In this document: positions 34,783 to 44,187 of the stretch, in pieces
How the letters are laid out: each line of letters starts with the position of its first letter
Position numbering within the stretch: position 1 is the stretch's first letter
NCBI RefSeq assembly: GCF_035013185.1
Contig: NZ_JAYGJO010000010.1
Coordinates: 1-64,000 of the forward strand
Direction: 5' to 3'
DNA length: 64,000 nucleotides
From: Acerihabitans sp035013185
GTDB lineage: Bacteria > Pseudomonadota > Gammaproteobacteria > Enterobacterales > Enterobacteriaceae
The notes under the pieces: model-generated
The model's input: only the letters and a program-made list of their open reading frames with translations
Database searches by the model: none
Told to the model about the DNA's origin: nothing
Program-made: the position numbers and the translations under genes

Positions 34783-35642
34783 GGTTTTGTTGAATAAATC
34801 GTATTTAGATAAAAGCTCCTCTCGTCACTGATTCCCTCAGGCAATCCGTACACTTTCTGGCATACCTGCACCCGTCATTTTGTTTAAGGCACGGATCATG
34901 GCCATAGCTTATCCAACCTGCGCATCGTGATCACGTAGCGTAAAATACCCACCAAACAGCTGTTTTACACGGTACATCGCCGTTTCGGCCACAGAACGCC
35001 TGTTATAAGCCGTGTGCCATTTCCAGTTAGCATTGCTCCCGGTAAGCTGTTGCCTCGCCACCGCCTGATTTCTGTCGGCATACTCCGTTGACCAGTAACC
35101 GGCGCACGTTCGCGGCGGGATAAGCGCCTTAATTTTCTTGCGCCGCAGCTCGTCGTGGCACCGTTTGGTGTCATAAGCCCTGTCGGCTGAATCGACCCTG
35201 ATTTTCCGGTGGAGTCGATAACCAGGTGGGCAATTTCGCCGCGTGTGGTTTTTTTGAAAGGGATGCTGACGGACTTAGCCCGCCTGCTGACACAGGAATA
35301 ATCCGGGCAACGGAGCGGGATTTTCATTAGGGTAAAGATGGAGTCAATGAATCCCTACGCGGCGCGTAGCGTGAGGCGAAAAACGCGTTTGAGCATCATG
35401 ACCAGCTCAGAATAACGTTGTGGACGACCACGCGAAGACGTTTTGGGTTCGTCGTACCAGTCCTGGATGGCCTGCTCATCCAACACAGAATGTCAGTGAG
35501 CCTCGATTGATGAGCACCTTGTGGTAGGTTTTCCAGTTGGTGATGTTGAACTTTTGTTTTGCCACGGGATACCACTACAGGGTCAGAGATGTGGTGATCT
35601 GATCCTGATAACGGCCAAAAGTTCGATTTATTCAACAAAACC
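34783..35642. mobile_element. Degenerate IS903-like (IS5 family) element
   Basis: Both ends carry the 19-bp inverted repeat GGTTTTGTTGAATAAATCG (34783-34801; complement at 35624-35642), close to the IS903 terminus. The element is about 860 bp, roughly 200 bp shorter than IS903 (1057 bp), and contains a broken transposase gene. No target duplication is apparent at the flanks. Confidence 0.8.
34900..35580 (-). pseudogene. IS903-type transposase, frameshifted and deleted
   Basis: Read leftward, N-terminal traces (QHHQLENLPQGAHQSRLTDI, like the IS903 NWKxYNxALIxRGSLTFW start) pass between frames, then LRCPDYSCVSRRAKSVSIPF and HLVIDSTG, the first catalytic region. Several frameshifts and a deletion separate these blocks, so no active product is possible. 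Confidence 0.75.
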
Positions 35643-36074
35643 GCGCAGGTCTCGTTTAATCGCTATCGGCAATCTGACTGGCAGAATGGCCGTAAGTTGT
35701 GGCGGGGTCATGGCCCGTATGAGCTTGAGGTGAGTTAAGTAAATTTTATTGCTTAATCGTAAACAAATATGACTAGGCCTCGCATCATCGATTCTTAACC
35801 AGCGTTTAAGTCTATATTTTTAGAGCAAGCATCTGACAGAGAAGAAATGGATTAGAGCAACACAACGTTCTCATGCCTGACTCTCTTTAATCTTTATATT
35901 TTCAGCTATGAATAAAATTCAGACTTCGATTGATGAAAACATGTATTTTTTTCATGCCATTAGCAGGGGGGCAAATCTCCAGAAAGAAAAGCGACCGCAC
36001 ACCATCAGCCCAGATCAATACAAAAGGCTGTCAGCTCTTTCATAAAATACGGGGTTTATCCTATGGAGAACACA
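35643..36074. other. 432-bp gene-free region before gcd
   Basis: Begins at the IS903-like end and is AT-rich towards gcd. It probably holds the gcd promoter (ATTGCTTAAT and TATATTTT-type boxes near 35748-35820) but nothing is clear enough to assign. No gene remnant recognised. Confidence 0.5.
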
Positions 36075-38453
36075 ATGAGATCAAAACGTCCCTGGCTCAT
36101 CGCTTTATTACTGCTGATAATTGGCTTGGCGATGACGATTGGCGGTGTTTGGCTGATCGCCTTGGGCGGCTCGCCATTTTACCTACTGGCTGGCGTCGCA
36201 CTGCTGATAGACGCCGGATTGGCCTGGCGCAGGCATAGCGCCGCTCTGTGGATCATGGCTCTCATCCTGCTAGTCACCATAATCTGGTCTCTTTATGAGG
36301 TGGGCTTCAATTTCTGGCAGCTTGAGCCGCGCCTAGTCATGGTAATAGTGCTCGGCATACTGTTGCTGCTTCCCAGGGTGCGCCGTAAATTATTCCCCGC
36401 CACCCGCGCTGCGGGACTGGCCCTGGGTGTTGCCGTCGCCGCCGCTGTTCTGGTGATGATTTTTGCCGCGACCCGCCCGGTAGGCGTCTCCGGCGTGGCC
36501 GATTTCACCGCCCGGAATACGGATTTCCACGACGCGTCGGTGCCTGACAGTGATTGGTTATATTATGGCCGCACCGCTAACGGCGATCGCTATACCCCCC
36601 TTGATCAAATCAATACCGGCAATGTGCAAAACCTCAAGCTTGCCTGGAGTACGCAGACCGGTGATACAATGCAACCCGGAGAAAACCAGGGCGGCACCGA
36701 TGCCGGACATGAATTCAACTTTGAAGATACACCGATCAAAGTCGATAAGACCCTCTTTGTCTGCACCGGCCACAGCTGGGTGGAAGCCTTCGACGCCGCC
36801 ACCGGCAAAGTCATCTGGAAATTTAATCCCAAAGCGGATACCAAGGCGGATGTTTATCTTGCCTGCCGTGGCGTCAGCTATTATAAAGCCCCCGAAGGGA
36901 CCGTAACGGACTGTCCTGAGCGCATTATCGCTCCCGTGCTGGACGCGCGCATGGTGGCGTTGAACGCCAAAACCGGTCAGCTTTGCCAGGATTTCGGCGA
37001 CCATGGCTATGTCTCCCTGACGCAGTATCTCGGCCATGTCCCCGCAGGCTACCATTTTGTCACGTCGCCGCCGCTGGTGGTGAACGATCGTGTAATACTC
37101 GGTGGTTGGATATCTGATAATCGGGCGACCAATGAACCGTCCGGCGCGGTACGCGCTTTTAATCCCATCAACGGACAGCTGATTTGGGCCTGGGATATCG
37201 GTCATAATCCGGAAAACTGGAAACCAGGTCCGAACGATGAATTTACCCGTGGCACCCCTAATGCCTGGGGCGTGTATACGGCGGACCCCAAACTCGGACT
37301 GGTTTATCTGCCCACCGGCAATGCCACGCCTGACTACTACGGCGGCAAACGCCGTCCGTTTGACGAAAAATACAGCAGCTCCACCGTCGCGCTGGATATC
37401 AACACCGGCGCCCCACGCTGGAATTTCCAAAACGTTCACCACGACCTGTGGGATTTTGACGTTCCGGTTGGCCCGTCACTGGTGGATCTTCCCGGTCCGG
37501 GCGGGAACACGATCCCAGCGCTGGTGCAAACCACCAAACGCGGCGAATTTTTCATGCTGAACCGCGAGACCGGTAAGCCCATTGCTCAGGTGGAAGAGAA
37601 AAAAGTGCCCCAGGGCGCGGTGCCCGGAGATCACACCTCGCCGACCCAGCCGTTTTCAGTGGGTATGCCTTCTCTGGCGCCAAAAGATCTCACCGAACGT
37701 TCGTTATGGGGCGCGACGCTAATTGATCAGATGATATGCCGGATCGAGTTCCGTAATTCTGTCTATCAGGGCCAGTTCACGCCGCCGCATCTGAAAAATA
37801 CCATAGTTTATCCCGCTTTCGATGGTGTGATTGACTGGCAAGGCGCAAGCATCGATCCTACGCACAAAATCCTGATTGCCAATGCCAATTACATTCCTTT
37901 TATGGTCAGCCTTACGCCCCGAGGTCCCGCGGAGCAAAAGGGTCTGGTACGGAAATGGAACGGTAGCGGTAACGAACCGCTGGTGAAAGGCAATTTTTCA
38001 CCAATGTACGGCACGCCTTATATCGGTAAAGTCCATCCCTGGCTTGACCCTATAGGCGTTCCTTGTAACCCCCCGCCGTGGGGCACTTTGACCGCCATCG
38101 ACCTAGTGAAACGTAAAATAATTTGGCAGCATCCCATCGGTACTACCCGCGATACCGGTTTGTTTGGCATCCATACCAATGTTCCATTACCAACGGGTAT
38201 CTTTAATATCGGCGGCAATATGGTGACCAAAGGCGGGCTGATATTTATCGGTGCCACTGCGGATGATTACCTGCGCGCCGTAGATGAACGCACGGGTAAA
38301 GTGGTTTGGAAAGCACGTTTACCCGCCGGCGGACAAGCCACGCCGATGTCTTATACAGCAGACGGAAAACAGTACATTGTCATTGCTGCGGGTGGCCATG
38401 GCGGTTTGGGAACCCGCACCGGTGATTATGTTTTGGCTTATGCTTTGCCTTAA
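36075..38453 (+). CDS. gcd: Membrane-bound PQQ-dependent glucose dehydrogenase
   Basis: Oxidises glucose (and other aldoses) to gluconate in the periplasm and passes electrons to ubiquinone. The 792-aa protein has five N-terminal membrane segments (about 1-140), then an eight-bladed beta-propeller quinoprotein domain. LYYGRTANGDRYTPLDQIN opens the propeller; FQNVHHDLWDFDVPVGPSLV holds the catalytic Asp region; W-docking repeats such as AFDAATGKVIWKF and AVDERTGKVVWKA recur; GTRTGDYVLAYALP ends it. ATG 36075 follows GGAG at ideal spacing; ATG 36063 is possible. No pqq genes are present here, so activity depends on PQQ made elsewhere or taken up. Confidence 0.93.
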   Translation: MRSKRPWLIALLLLIIGLAMTIGGVWLIALGGSPFYLLAGVALLIDAGLAWRRHSAALWIMALILLVTIIWSLYEVGFNFWQLEPRLVMVIVLGILLLLPRVRRKLFPATRAAGLALGVAVAAAVLVMIFAATRPVGVSGVADFTARNTDFHDASVPDSDWLYYGRTANGDRYTPLDQINTGNVQNLKLAWSTQTGDTMQPGENQGGTDAGHEFNFEDTPIKVDKTLFVCTGHSWVEAFDAATGKVIWKFNPKADTKADVYLACRGVSYYKAPEGTVTDCPERIIAPVLDARMVALNAKTGQLCQDFGDHGYVSLTQYLGHVPAGYHFVTSPPLVVNDRVILGGWISDNRATNEPSGAVRAFNPINGQLIWAWDIGHNPENWKPGPNDEFTRGTPNAWGVYTADPKLGLVYLPTGNATPDYYGGKRRPFDEKYSSSTVALDINTGAPRWNFQNVHHDLWDFDVPVGPSLVDLPGPGGNTIPALVQTTKRGEFFMLNRETGKPIAQVEEKKVPQGAVPGDHTSPTQPFSVGMPSLAPKDLTERSLWGATLIDQMICRIEFRNSVYQGQFTPPHLKNTIVYPAFDGVIDWQGASIDPTHKILIANANYIPFMVSLTPRGPAEQKGLVRKWNGSGNEPLVKGNFSPMYGTPYIGKVHPWLDPIGVPCNPPPWGTLTAIDLVKRKIIWQHPIGTTRDTGLFGIHTNVPLPTGIFNIGGNMVTKGGLIFIGATADDYLRAVDERTGKVVWKARLPAGGQATPMSYTADGKQYIVIAAGGHGGLGTRTGDYVLAYALP

Positions 38454-38588
38454 ATGTTTCAGTGTATTTTACCTCCCGAGTCCGCAGGATAAAACTAGAG
38501 CTAACCGTATCCGGCTCCCACAACGGGGGCCGGAAAGAGCTTGTAAAGTTGCAGAACAAGTTTTCTTTAAAGCGACGCAGCCACAGAG

Positions 38589-38731
38589 GGGCGTTGTTGA
38601 ATAAATCGGTTTTGATCAAAAAATCGTTTGATTAGTAATCTTAGGTTAACGGAGAATCAATTAATTACAGCTGATCATGCTCCGCCAGCATACATCAAAA
38701 TGATTGCATTTCGATTTATTCAACAGTGCCC
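38589..38731. mobile_element. 143-bp MITE-like IS5/IS903-related element
   Basis: Ends carry GGGCGTTGTTGAATAAATCG (38589-38608) and the complement of GGGCACTGTTGAATAAATCG (38712-38731), 18 of 20 positions alike and related to the IS903-like element at 34.8 kb. The inside has no coding frame. It abuts an IS30 transposase fragment, which it seems to have interrupted. Confidence 0.65.
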
Positions 38732-38876
38732 AAATTCATTTACAGGCTCTTCTTTAATGCTCCCCCGAGTTTGTATGAAATGCGTTTTATAAATCGTTTC
38801 GTGAGACACATGCATTTCCTGATTATCGGGATGATAGCGTTTCAGCCAACCGGCGATTTGTTCTGACGACCATGCT
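38732..38876 (-). pseudogene. IS30-family transposase fragment
   Basis: Read leftward: AWSSEQIAGWLKRYHPDNQE, then MHVSHETIYKTHFIQTRGSI. This is the conserved IS30 WSPEQIAGxL...VSHETIYxxxFIQxRG region. It is cut on one side by the 143-bp element and fused on the other to a phage integrase N-terminus. Confidence 0.75.
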
Positions 38877-38879
38877 CGA

Positions 38880-39017
38880 TTTGCCATTGAGTTTAAATCG
38901 ATAGCGCCATGCTTTTTTGCCGTTGGGTTTTACTTCGAGATACAGGCCATTGAAATCATCGAGCCGGTACAACTTCTCTTTAGGTTTGGCAGTACGGCAT
39001 TGAGTATCAGTGAGCAT
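38880..39017 (-). pseudogene. Tyrosine integrase N-terminal fragment (P4 type)
   Basis: MLTDTQCRTAKPKEKLYRLD, then GLYLEVKPNGKKAWRYRFKL is the arm-binding N-terminus of P4-type integrases (about 46 residues). The core and catalytic domains are gone; the reading frame runs into IS30 sequence. It marks a former genomic island, but no tRNA or attachment site is visible beside it. Confidence 0.75.
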
Positions 39018-39147
39018 AACGAGTCCTTGTTCATTTATTATACCGTTATTGCACTCACTTAAAATGAAGATGGAAGCAGGTTGTACTCATCCTTTTACTC
39101 ATTTTTGACTGCGCTTTCGCGAAACAAGTTGAGACTTTATGAAATGA

Positions 39148-39173
39148 AAAATCCACGCAATTGCGTGGATTTT
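39148..39173. terminator. ychF terminator
   Basis: AAAATCCACGCAA and TTGCGTGGATTTT form a perfect 13-bp stem 59 bp after the ychF stop, followed by T's on the leftward strand. It is symmetric enough to work in both directions. Confidence 0.85.
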
Positions 39174-39231
39174 ATAGGGTGTCTTGACGTTCATGAGATT
39201 GAATGAAATCTCATGAGACAACAGATTTTAT

Positions 39232-40323
39232 TTAGACGTTAAACAAAAAGTTCATTACATCGCCATCTTTGACCACATACTCTTTGCCTTCGGAGCGCAT
39301 TTTGCCGGCTTCCTTGGCACCTTGCTCGCCTTTGTAGGCAATAAAATCATCAAAGGCAATGGTTTGGGCGCGGATAAAACCTTTTTCAAAATCCGTATGG
39401 ATCTTGCCGGCTGCCTGCGGAGCGGTGGCGCCGACGGGGATGGTCCAGGCGCGCACTTCTTTTACCCCAGCGGTAAAGTAGGTTTGTAGATTCAGAAGTT
39501 CATAACCGGCGCGAATCACCCGGTTGAGTCCCGGTTCTTCCAGGCCCAGTTCCGCCATAAATTCGGCACGTTCATCTTCTTCCAGCTCGGCAATATCGGA
39601 TTCTACCGCCGCACAGACTGCGACCACCACCGAGCCTTCCGCTTCAGCAATGGCGCGTACTTTATCCAGATACGGATTATTTTCGTACCCGTCTTCATTC
39701 ACGTTGGCAATGTACATGGTGGGTTTAAGCGTCAGAAAACTGAGGTAACGGATCGCCGCTTTTTCGTCATCGCTTAAATCAAGGGTGCGCAGCATGCCGG
39801 CTTCGCTTAGATGCGGCAAGCATTTCTCCAATGCGCCAAGTTCGATCTTGGCATCTTTATCACCGCCCTTGGCGCGTTTTTGCACCCGGAAGATTGCGCG
39901 CTCGCAGGCGTCCAGGTCAGAGAGTGCCAGCTCGGTATTGATCACATCAATATCATCCACCGGATCGACTTTTCCCGCCACGTGGATGATATTATCGTTT
40001 TCGAAACAGCGCACGACATGGCCGATCGCTTCGGTTTCGCGAATGTTGGTCAGGAACTGATTGCCTAGACCTTCGCCCTTGGACGCGCCTTTAACCAGAC
40101 CGGCGATATCAACAAATTCCATGGTGGTGGGTACAATACGCTGTGGCTTGACGATGACAGCCAATTGATCCATGCGAGGGTCCGGCATCGGGACGATACC
40201 CGTATTTGGTTCAATGGTACAAAACGGGAAGTTGGCGGCTTCGATACCCGCTTTGGTCAATGCATTGAATAGCGTGGACTTACCCACGTTCGGCAGACCC
40301 ACAATACCGCATTTAAAACCCAT
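39232..40323 (-). CDS. ychF: Ribosome-binding P-loop ATPase YchF/EngD
   Basis: 363-aa Obg-family protein that prefers ATP and binds ribosomes; in E. coli it is linked to the oxidative-stress response. G1 motif GLPNVGKSTLFNAL is at residues 8-21, DIAGLVKGASKGEGLGNQFL near 70 is G3, and NVNE replaces the usual NKxD, the feature that explains ATP preference. A coiled-coil insert and a C-terminal TGS domain (from about 280) follow. It lies downstream of pth as in E. coli. Confidence 0.97.
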   Translation of the reverse strand: MGFKCGIVGLPNVGKSTLFNALTKAGIEAANFPFCTIEPNTGIVPMPDPRMDQLAVIVKPQRIVPTTMEFVDIAGLVKGASKGEGLGNQFLTNIRETEAIGHVVRCFENDNIIHVAGKVDPVDDIDVINTELALSDLDACERAIFRVQKRAKGGDKDAKIELGALEKCLPHLSEAGMLRTLDLSDDEKAAIRYLSFLTLKPTMYIANVNEDGYENNPYLDKVRAIAEAEGSVVVAVCAAVESDIAELEEDERAEFMAELGLEEPGLNRVIRAGYELLNLQTYFTAGVKEVRAWTIPVGATAPQAAGKIHTDFEKGFIRAQTIAFDDFIAYKGEQGAKEAGKMRSEGKEYVVKDGDVMNFLFNV

Positions 40324-40458
40324 GGTTATATCACCTTAAATGACTTTATTATCAATACTATCATGCCGTTGTGTGTTTTTTACCGGACAATCGACAACTC
40401 TAGCCGTTATTATACACAGAAAGTGCAGATAACTCGATTGGCATCGCCGAACACAAGG

Positions 40459-41043
40459 CTAGTCCGGTTTAAACGCATGCAGGCGATTCATGGCTTTGAC
40501 CGGTCCTTCCTGCAATAAAATCCCGGTGCAGGTAACGGCTTCGCTAATGGCCTGATCGATCAGTGACTGCTCTGATACCGGGGGTTTGCCCAGCACAAAT
40601 CCCACCACTTTAGTTTTATCGCCAGGGTGGCCGATGCCAATACGTAAACGATGAAAGTCAGCATTGTTGCCGAGTTGGCTAATGATATCCTTGAGGCCGT
40701 TATGACCACCATGGCCGCCGCCGAACTTCAACCTGGCGTTTCCCGGTAGCAAATCCAGTTCGTCATGGGCCACCAGGATCTCGTCCGGCGCGATGCGATA
40801 GAAGCTGGCTATGGCTGACACGGCTTTGCCGCTCAGATTCATAAAGGTGGTGGGTACCAATAACCGCACATCCTGCTCGGCGATGGTTAACCTGGCAGTA
40901 TAGCCATAAAATTTACTCTCTTCCTTAAGCGAGTTCCGGTACTGTTCCGCCAGCAGATCAACATACCAGGCGCCGGCGTTGTGCCGGGTGGCGGCATATT
41001 CCGCGCCCGGATTGGCCAGGCCGACGATTAATTTGATAGTCAT
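40459..41043 (-). CDS. pth: Peptidyl-tRNA hydrolase
   Basis: Frees tRNA from stalled peptidyl-tRNA. The 194-aa protein shows LIVGLANPGAEYAATRHNAG (catalytic His near residue 21), FMNLSGKAV near 68, VAHDELDLLPG near 92 and GGGHGGHNGLKDI near 108. Full length, start MTIKLIVGL as in E. coli. Essential gene, 135 bp upstream of ychF on the same strand. Confidence 0.97.
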   Translation of the reverse strand: MTIKLIVGLANPGAEYAATRHNAGAWYVDLLAEQYRNSLKEESKFYGYTARLTIAEQDVRLLVPTTFMNLSGKAVSAIASFYRIAPDEILVAHDELDLLPGNARLKFGGGHGGHNGLKDIISQLGNNADFHRLRIGIGHPGDKTKVVGFVLGKPPVSEQSLIDQAISEAVTCTGILLQEGPVKAMNRLHAFKPD

Positions 41044-41384
41044 TACAATATCTTTCTCTATTGTTCAGTTTTACAGCGATAGACGTTAAGCCATACAGCA
41101 GCGAGACCAACTAAAAACACGCTGGTGATGTCGGGGCATTCAGCTTGGCGGTTATGTTACCAGAATTTTGTGCATGGCATGGTTTGCCGCAGGCGATTGC
41201 CCGGTAAATACCGAGAATTTTACCCACAATAGATATTTTTGCTGGTTGTCATGCTGCGGTGCGGTGCGGTGCAGTGCGATTTCAGGCCAGGACGGCAACG
41301 GCGGGAAGGCGGAGAAAAACGACAATATTGCCGACGCGCTTTCCCCTGGGTTTAACCATGTTGGTTAAACAGTTTGGTTCGTTC

Positions 41385-41465
41385 CTAAAGCAAGGCGCAG
41401 AACAGTGCAATAATCAGCAACGCTATCGCCATGGTGGACATCACTTCCAGATCGTCTTTGTACAT
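41385..41465 (-). CDS. Putative 26-aa small membrane protein
   Basis: A strong ribosome site (AAGGAG, 7-9 nt before ATG) precedes MYKDDLEVMSTMAIALLIIA, then LFCALL and TAG. A charged N-terminus and one hydrophobic helix make a plausible single-span membrane peptide. It lies about 340 bp upstream of pth on the same strand. I do not recognise it. Coding is inferred from ribosome site and composition. Confidence 0.55.
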   Translation of the reverse strand: MYKDDLEVMSTMAIALLIIALFCALL

Positions 41466-41784
41466 AAGACATCTCCTTGTCGCCTTCGCGCAACGCGGTA
41501 GGTCTAAGGTCTATGTTGGCCCTCCAAGATGAGACAGATTGTGATCGGCCATTCATTTATGGGGGCCTATCCTCGATACGGCAAGTCGCAGCTGTGTTGA
41601 TTTCCCCCGCACACACTCGCTGTCGGTATTGTAGAACACTATTTTTAGCAATTTGTGTGATTATTTCACTGCGTTGTGATCGTCGGCACGATTAGCTTAG
41701 TCAACTAATGACTATACTTTAATCAGAGAATTGTTAAGGACGGGAGAGAAATTCTTGTTTTCATTGATAACCCGGAGGTGAACG

Positions 41785-42054
41785 ATGAAACGTAAATCAG
41801 CACTTTTTTGTGGCAACGGACTGATGGGCTTGGGCATGCTGATGATGATTGGCGGACTGGCTTGTTCGGTGCTTAATCAACTGCCCCAACTGAATTTTTC
41901 CACACTGATTGCCCACGGCGCAATTATGGGTATCTTTATTGGTGCGCTGCTATGGGTCGCCGGTGCGCGTATGGGCGGACACGAACATATTTCCGATCGT
42001 TATTGGTGGCACCGTAGGTTTGACGAACGCTGCCGCCGTACCGGACACCACTAG
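41785..42054 (+). CDS. ychH: YchH family stress-induced membrane protein
   Basis: 89-aa protein with two membrane segments (about 8-30 and 40-62) and a polar tail GGHEHISDRYWWHRRFDERC. It matches E. coli YchH in length, start (MKRK..LL.GNxLMGLGM) and position between pth and prs. E. coli YchH is stress-induced and CRP-regulated; its mechanism is unknown. An AACCCGGAGGTG ribosome site precedes it. Confidence 0.92.
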   Translation: MKRKSALFCGNGLMGLGMLMMIGGLACSVLNQLPQLNFSTLIAHGAIMGIFIGALLWVAGARMGGHEHISDRYWWHRRFDERCRRTGHH

Positions 42055-42128
42055 CCATTAGGTTAGTCTGGTGGACTTGAATATAATAAAAATGGCTTTT
42101 AAAAAAATGCGCTTATCTACCAAATAGT

Positions 42129-42162
42129 CCTGACCCCGTAAATCGGGCTCGGGATTTTTTTT
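42129..42162 (+). terminator. Terminator after ychH
   Basis: A CCCG/CGGG stem with outer TCC/GGGA pairing, followed by eight T's (42155-42162), lies between convergent ychH and prs. Confidence 0.65.
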
Positions 42163-42225
42163 GCGTATGGTTGCGCACATGAACCCGCAGGGCGCGCCGC
42201 GTAAGCGGCAGCGCCATGGGTCTTC

Positions 42226-43173
42226 TTAGTGCTCAAACATAGCGGAGATGGATTCTTCGTTACTAATGCGACGAATGGCCTCGGCCAACATACCCGACAG
42301 CGTTAGGGTCCGAACATTGGGTAAGGCTTTTATCTTCGGATCCAAAGGGATAGTATCGCAAACAATTACTTCATCAATAACCGAGCTTTTGATGTTTTCG
42401 AAAGCATTGCCTGAAAAGATAGGGTGAGTCGCGTAAGCAAAAACCCGCTTCGCACCACGATCTTTAAGCGCTTCCGCTGCCTTGCACAAGGTGCCGCCGG
42501 TATCGATCATGTCATCCACCAACACACAGTCCCGGTTCGCTACATCACCGATGATATGCATCACCTGAGATACGTTAGCACGAGGACGGCGTTTGTCGAT
42601 AATGGCCATATCGGTATCGTTAAGCAATTTGGCGATAGCACGGGCGCGCACGACGCCGCCGATATCCGGTGAGACGACAATCGGGTTTTCCAGGTCCTGT
42701 TGCAGCATATCTTCCAGCAGGATTGGACTACCGAAGACGTTATCGACCGGAACGTCAAAGAAACCCTGAATCTGTTCCGCGTGGAGATCAACGGTTAAAA
42801 CGCGGTCAACACCGACGCTGGATAAAAAGTCGGCCACCACTTTGGCGGTGATCGGCACGCGCGCAGAACGTACACGTCGATCCTGACGGGCATAACCGAA
42901 GTAGGGGATAACAGCAGTGATACGTCCGGCGGATGCGCGACGTAACGCGTCAACCATAACAACCAGTTCCATCAGGTTATCGTTGGTTGGCGCACAGGTG
43001 GACTGGATGATGAATATATCACCACCGCGTACATTTTCATTGATTTGCACGCTGACTTCGCCGTCGCTAAAGCGACCTACAGCGGCGTCACCAAGACTGG
43101 TATATAAACGGTTGGCAATACGTTGTGCTAGTTCCGGGGTGGCGTTACCAGCAAAAAGCTTCATATCAGGCAC
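42226..43173 (-). CDS. prs: Ribose-phosphate pyrophosphokinase
   Basis: Makes PRPP from ribose 5-phosphate and ATP for nucleotide, His, Trp and NAD synthesis. The 315-aa protein is nearly the same as E. coli Prs: MPDMKLFAGNATPELAQRIA start, FGYARQDRR near 95, HAEQIQGFF near 130 and the PRPP loop DDMIDTGGTLCKAA near 220. The start is GTG 43173, with GAGG upstream, as in E. coli; in-frame ATGs further up lie in the leader. A 150-bp leader separates it from ispE. Confidence 0.97.
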   Translation of the reverse strand: MPDMKLFAGNATPELAQRIANRLYTSLGDAAVGRFSDGEVSVQINENVRGGDIFIIQSTCAPTNDNLMELVVMVDALRRASAGRITAVIPYFGYARQDRRVRSARVPITAKVVADFLSSVGVDRVLTVDLHAEQIQGFFDVPVDNVFGSPILLEDMLQQDLENPIVVSPDIGGVVRARAIAKLLNDTDMAIIDKRRPRANVSQVMHIIGDVANRDCVLVDDMIDTGGTLCKAAEALKDRGAKRVFAYATHPIFSGNAFENIKSSVIDEVIVCDTIPLDPKIKALPNVRTLTLSGMLAEAIRRISNEESISAMFEH

Positions 43174-43326
43174 GAGAAGAACCTCAGGCTTGCGTCCAGA
43201 GAAGGTATTGCAACAGCATAACACTCGAGAACGGAGTGCCATAGCAGGCAATTCCATTGGGTAGATAATAAATTAAGGCAACCTGGCAGAACCGTCGGTT
43301 TTCGGCGGCATAACGGTCTGGCTAAC

Positions 43327-44187
43327 TTAATTCACCCCGACCAACGTGTTATGCAACGAAGAGACGTTAACGCCACGGGCTACAAAACAACGCATCCATG
43401 CCGGGGCTTGCTCAAGCACCTGACGGGCGGCGGTCTCAGTATCAAATTGAGCAAATACACAAGAACCGGTGCCAGTCAGTCGCGACGGCGCGTATTCTAA
43501 CAGCCATGAAAGATGCTGTTCAACCTCGTAAAAGCGTTTTCTTGCTATTGGTTCACAATCATTGGCAAATGGCAGCGCCAATAACGTCTCCAATGAGCGA
43601 ATTGGCGAGTCCCGTTTTAGCGCCGGATCAGTAAAAATAACCGGGGTAGAAATACTCACGCCAGGGGTGGCTACCAGGTACCATTTTTCGGGTGGGTTGG
43701 CCGGGGTTAAGCGTTCACCGATTCCTTCAGCAAACGCTGCGTGGCCGCGGATAAACACCGGTACATCAGCGCCGAGGATGAGTCCCAGAACGGCCAATTC
43801 GTCCAGATCAAGACCACCATGCCACAAATGGTTTAATGCTACCAGCGTGGTGGCGGCATCAGATGATCCGCCACCTAATCCTCCCCCCATCGGAAGACGT
43901 TTATCGAGCTGTATATCAGCACCGAGCGGGGTGAAAATATTTTTTTTCTCCCGCAGGTAACATTGCAACAGCGTCGCCGCCCGGAAAATAAGATTATTGG
44001 CGTCGTCCACCCCCGGAAGTGGGTTAATCAGCCGGATATTTGATGAGTTTACCGGCTCAATGGTCAGCGTGTCGCCATAATCCAGAAACTGAAACAGCGT
44101 TTGTAGCAAGTGATAACCATCCGGTCGGCGTCCGGTGATGTACAAAAATAAATTAAGTTTGGCGGGGGCCGACCACTGCGTCGTCAT
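43327..44187 (-). CDS. ispE: 4-diphosphocytidyl-2-C-methyl-D-erythritol kinase
   Basis: ATP-dependent kinase of the MEP isoprenoid pathway. The 286-aa GHMP kinase has PAKLNLFLYITGRRPDGYH near residue 8 (catalytic Lys and His) and the ATP loop PMGGGLGGGSSDAATTL near 95. It overlaps lolB by 4 bp, so lolB-ispE(-prs) is an operon as in E. coli. Confidence 0.96.
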   Translation of the reverse strand: MTTQWSAPAKLNLFLYITGRRPDGYHLLQTLFQFLDYGDTLTIEPVNSSNIRLINPLPGVDDANNLIFRAATLLQCYLREKKNIFTPLGADIQLDKRLPMGGGLGGGSSDAATTLVALNHLWHGGLDLDELAVLGLILGADVPVFIRGHAAFAEGIGERLTPANPPEKWYLVATPGVSISTPVIFTDPALKRDSPIRSLETLLALPFANDCEPIARKRFYEVEQHLSWLLEYAPSRLTGTGSCVFAQFDTETAARQVLEQAPAWMRCFVARGVNVSSLHNTLVGVN

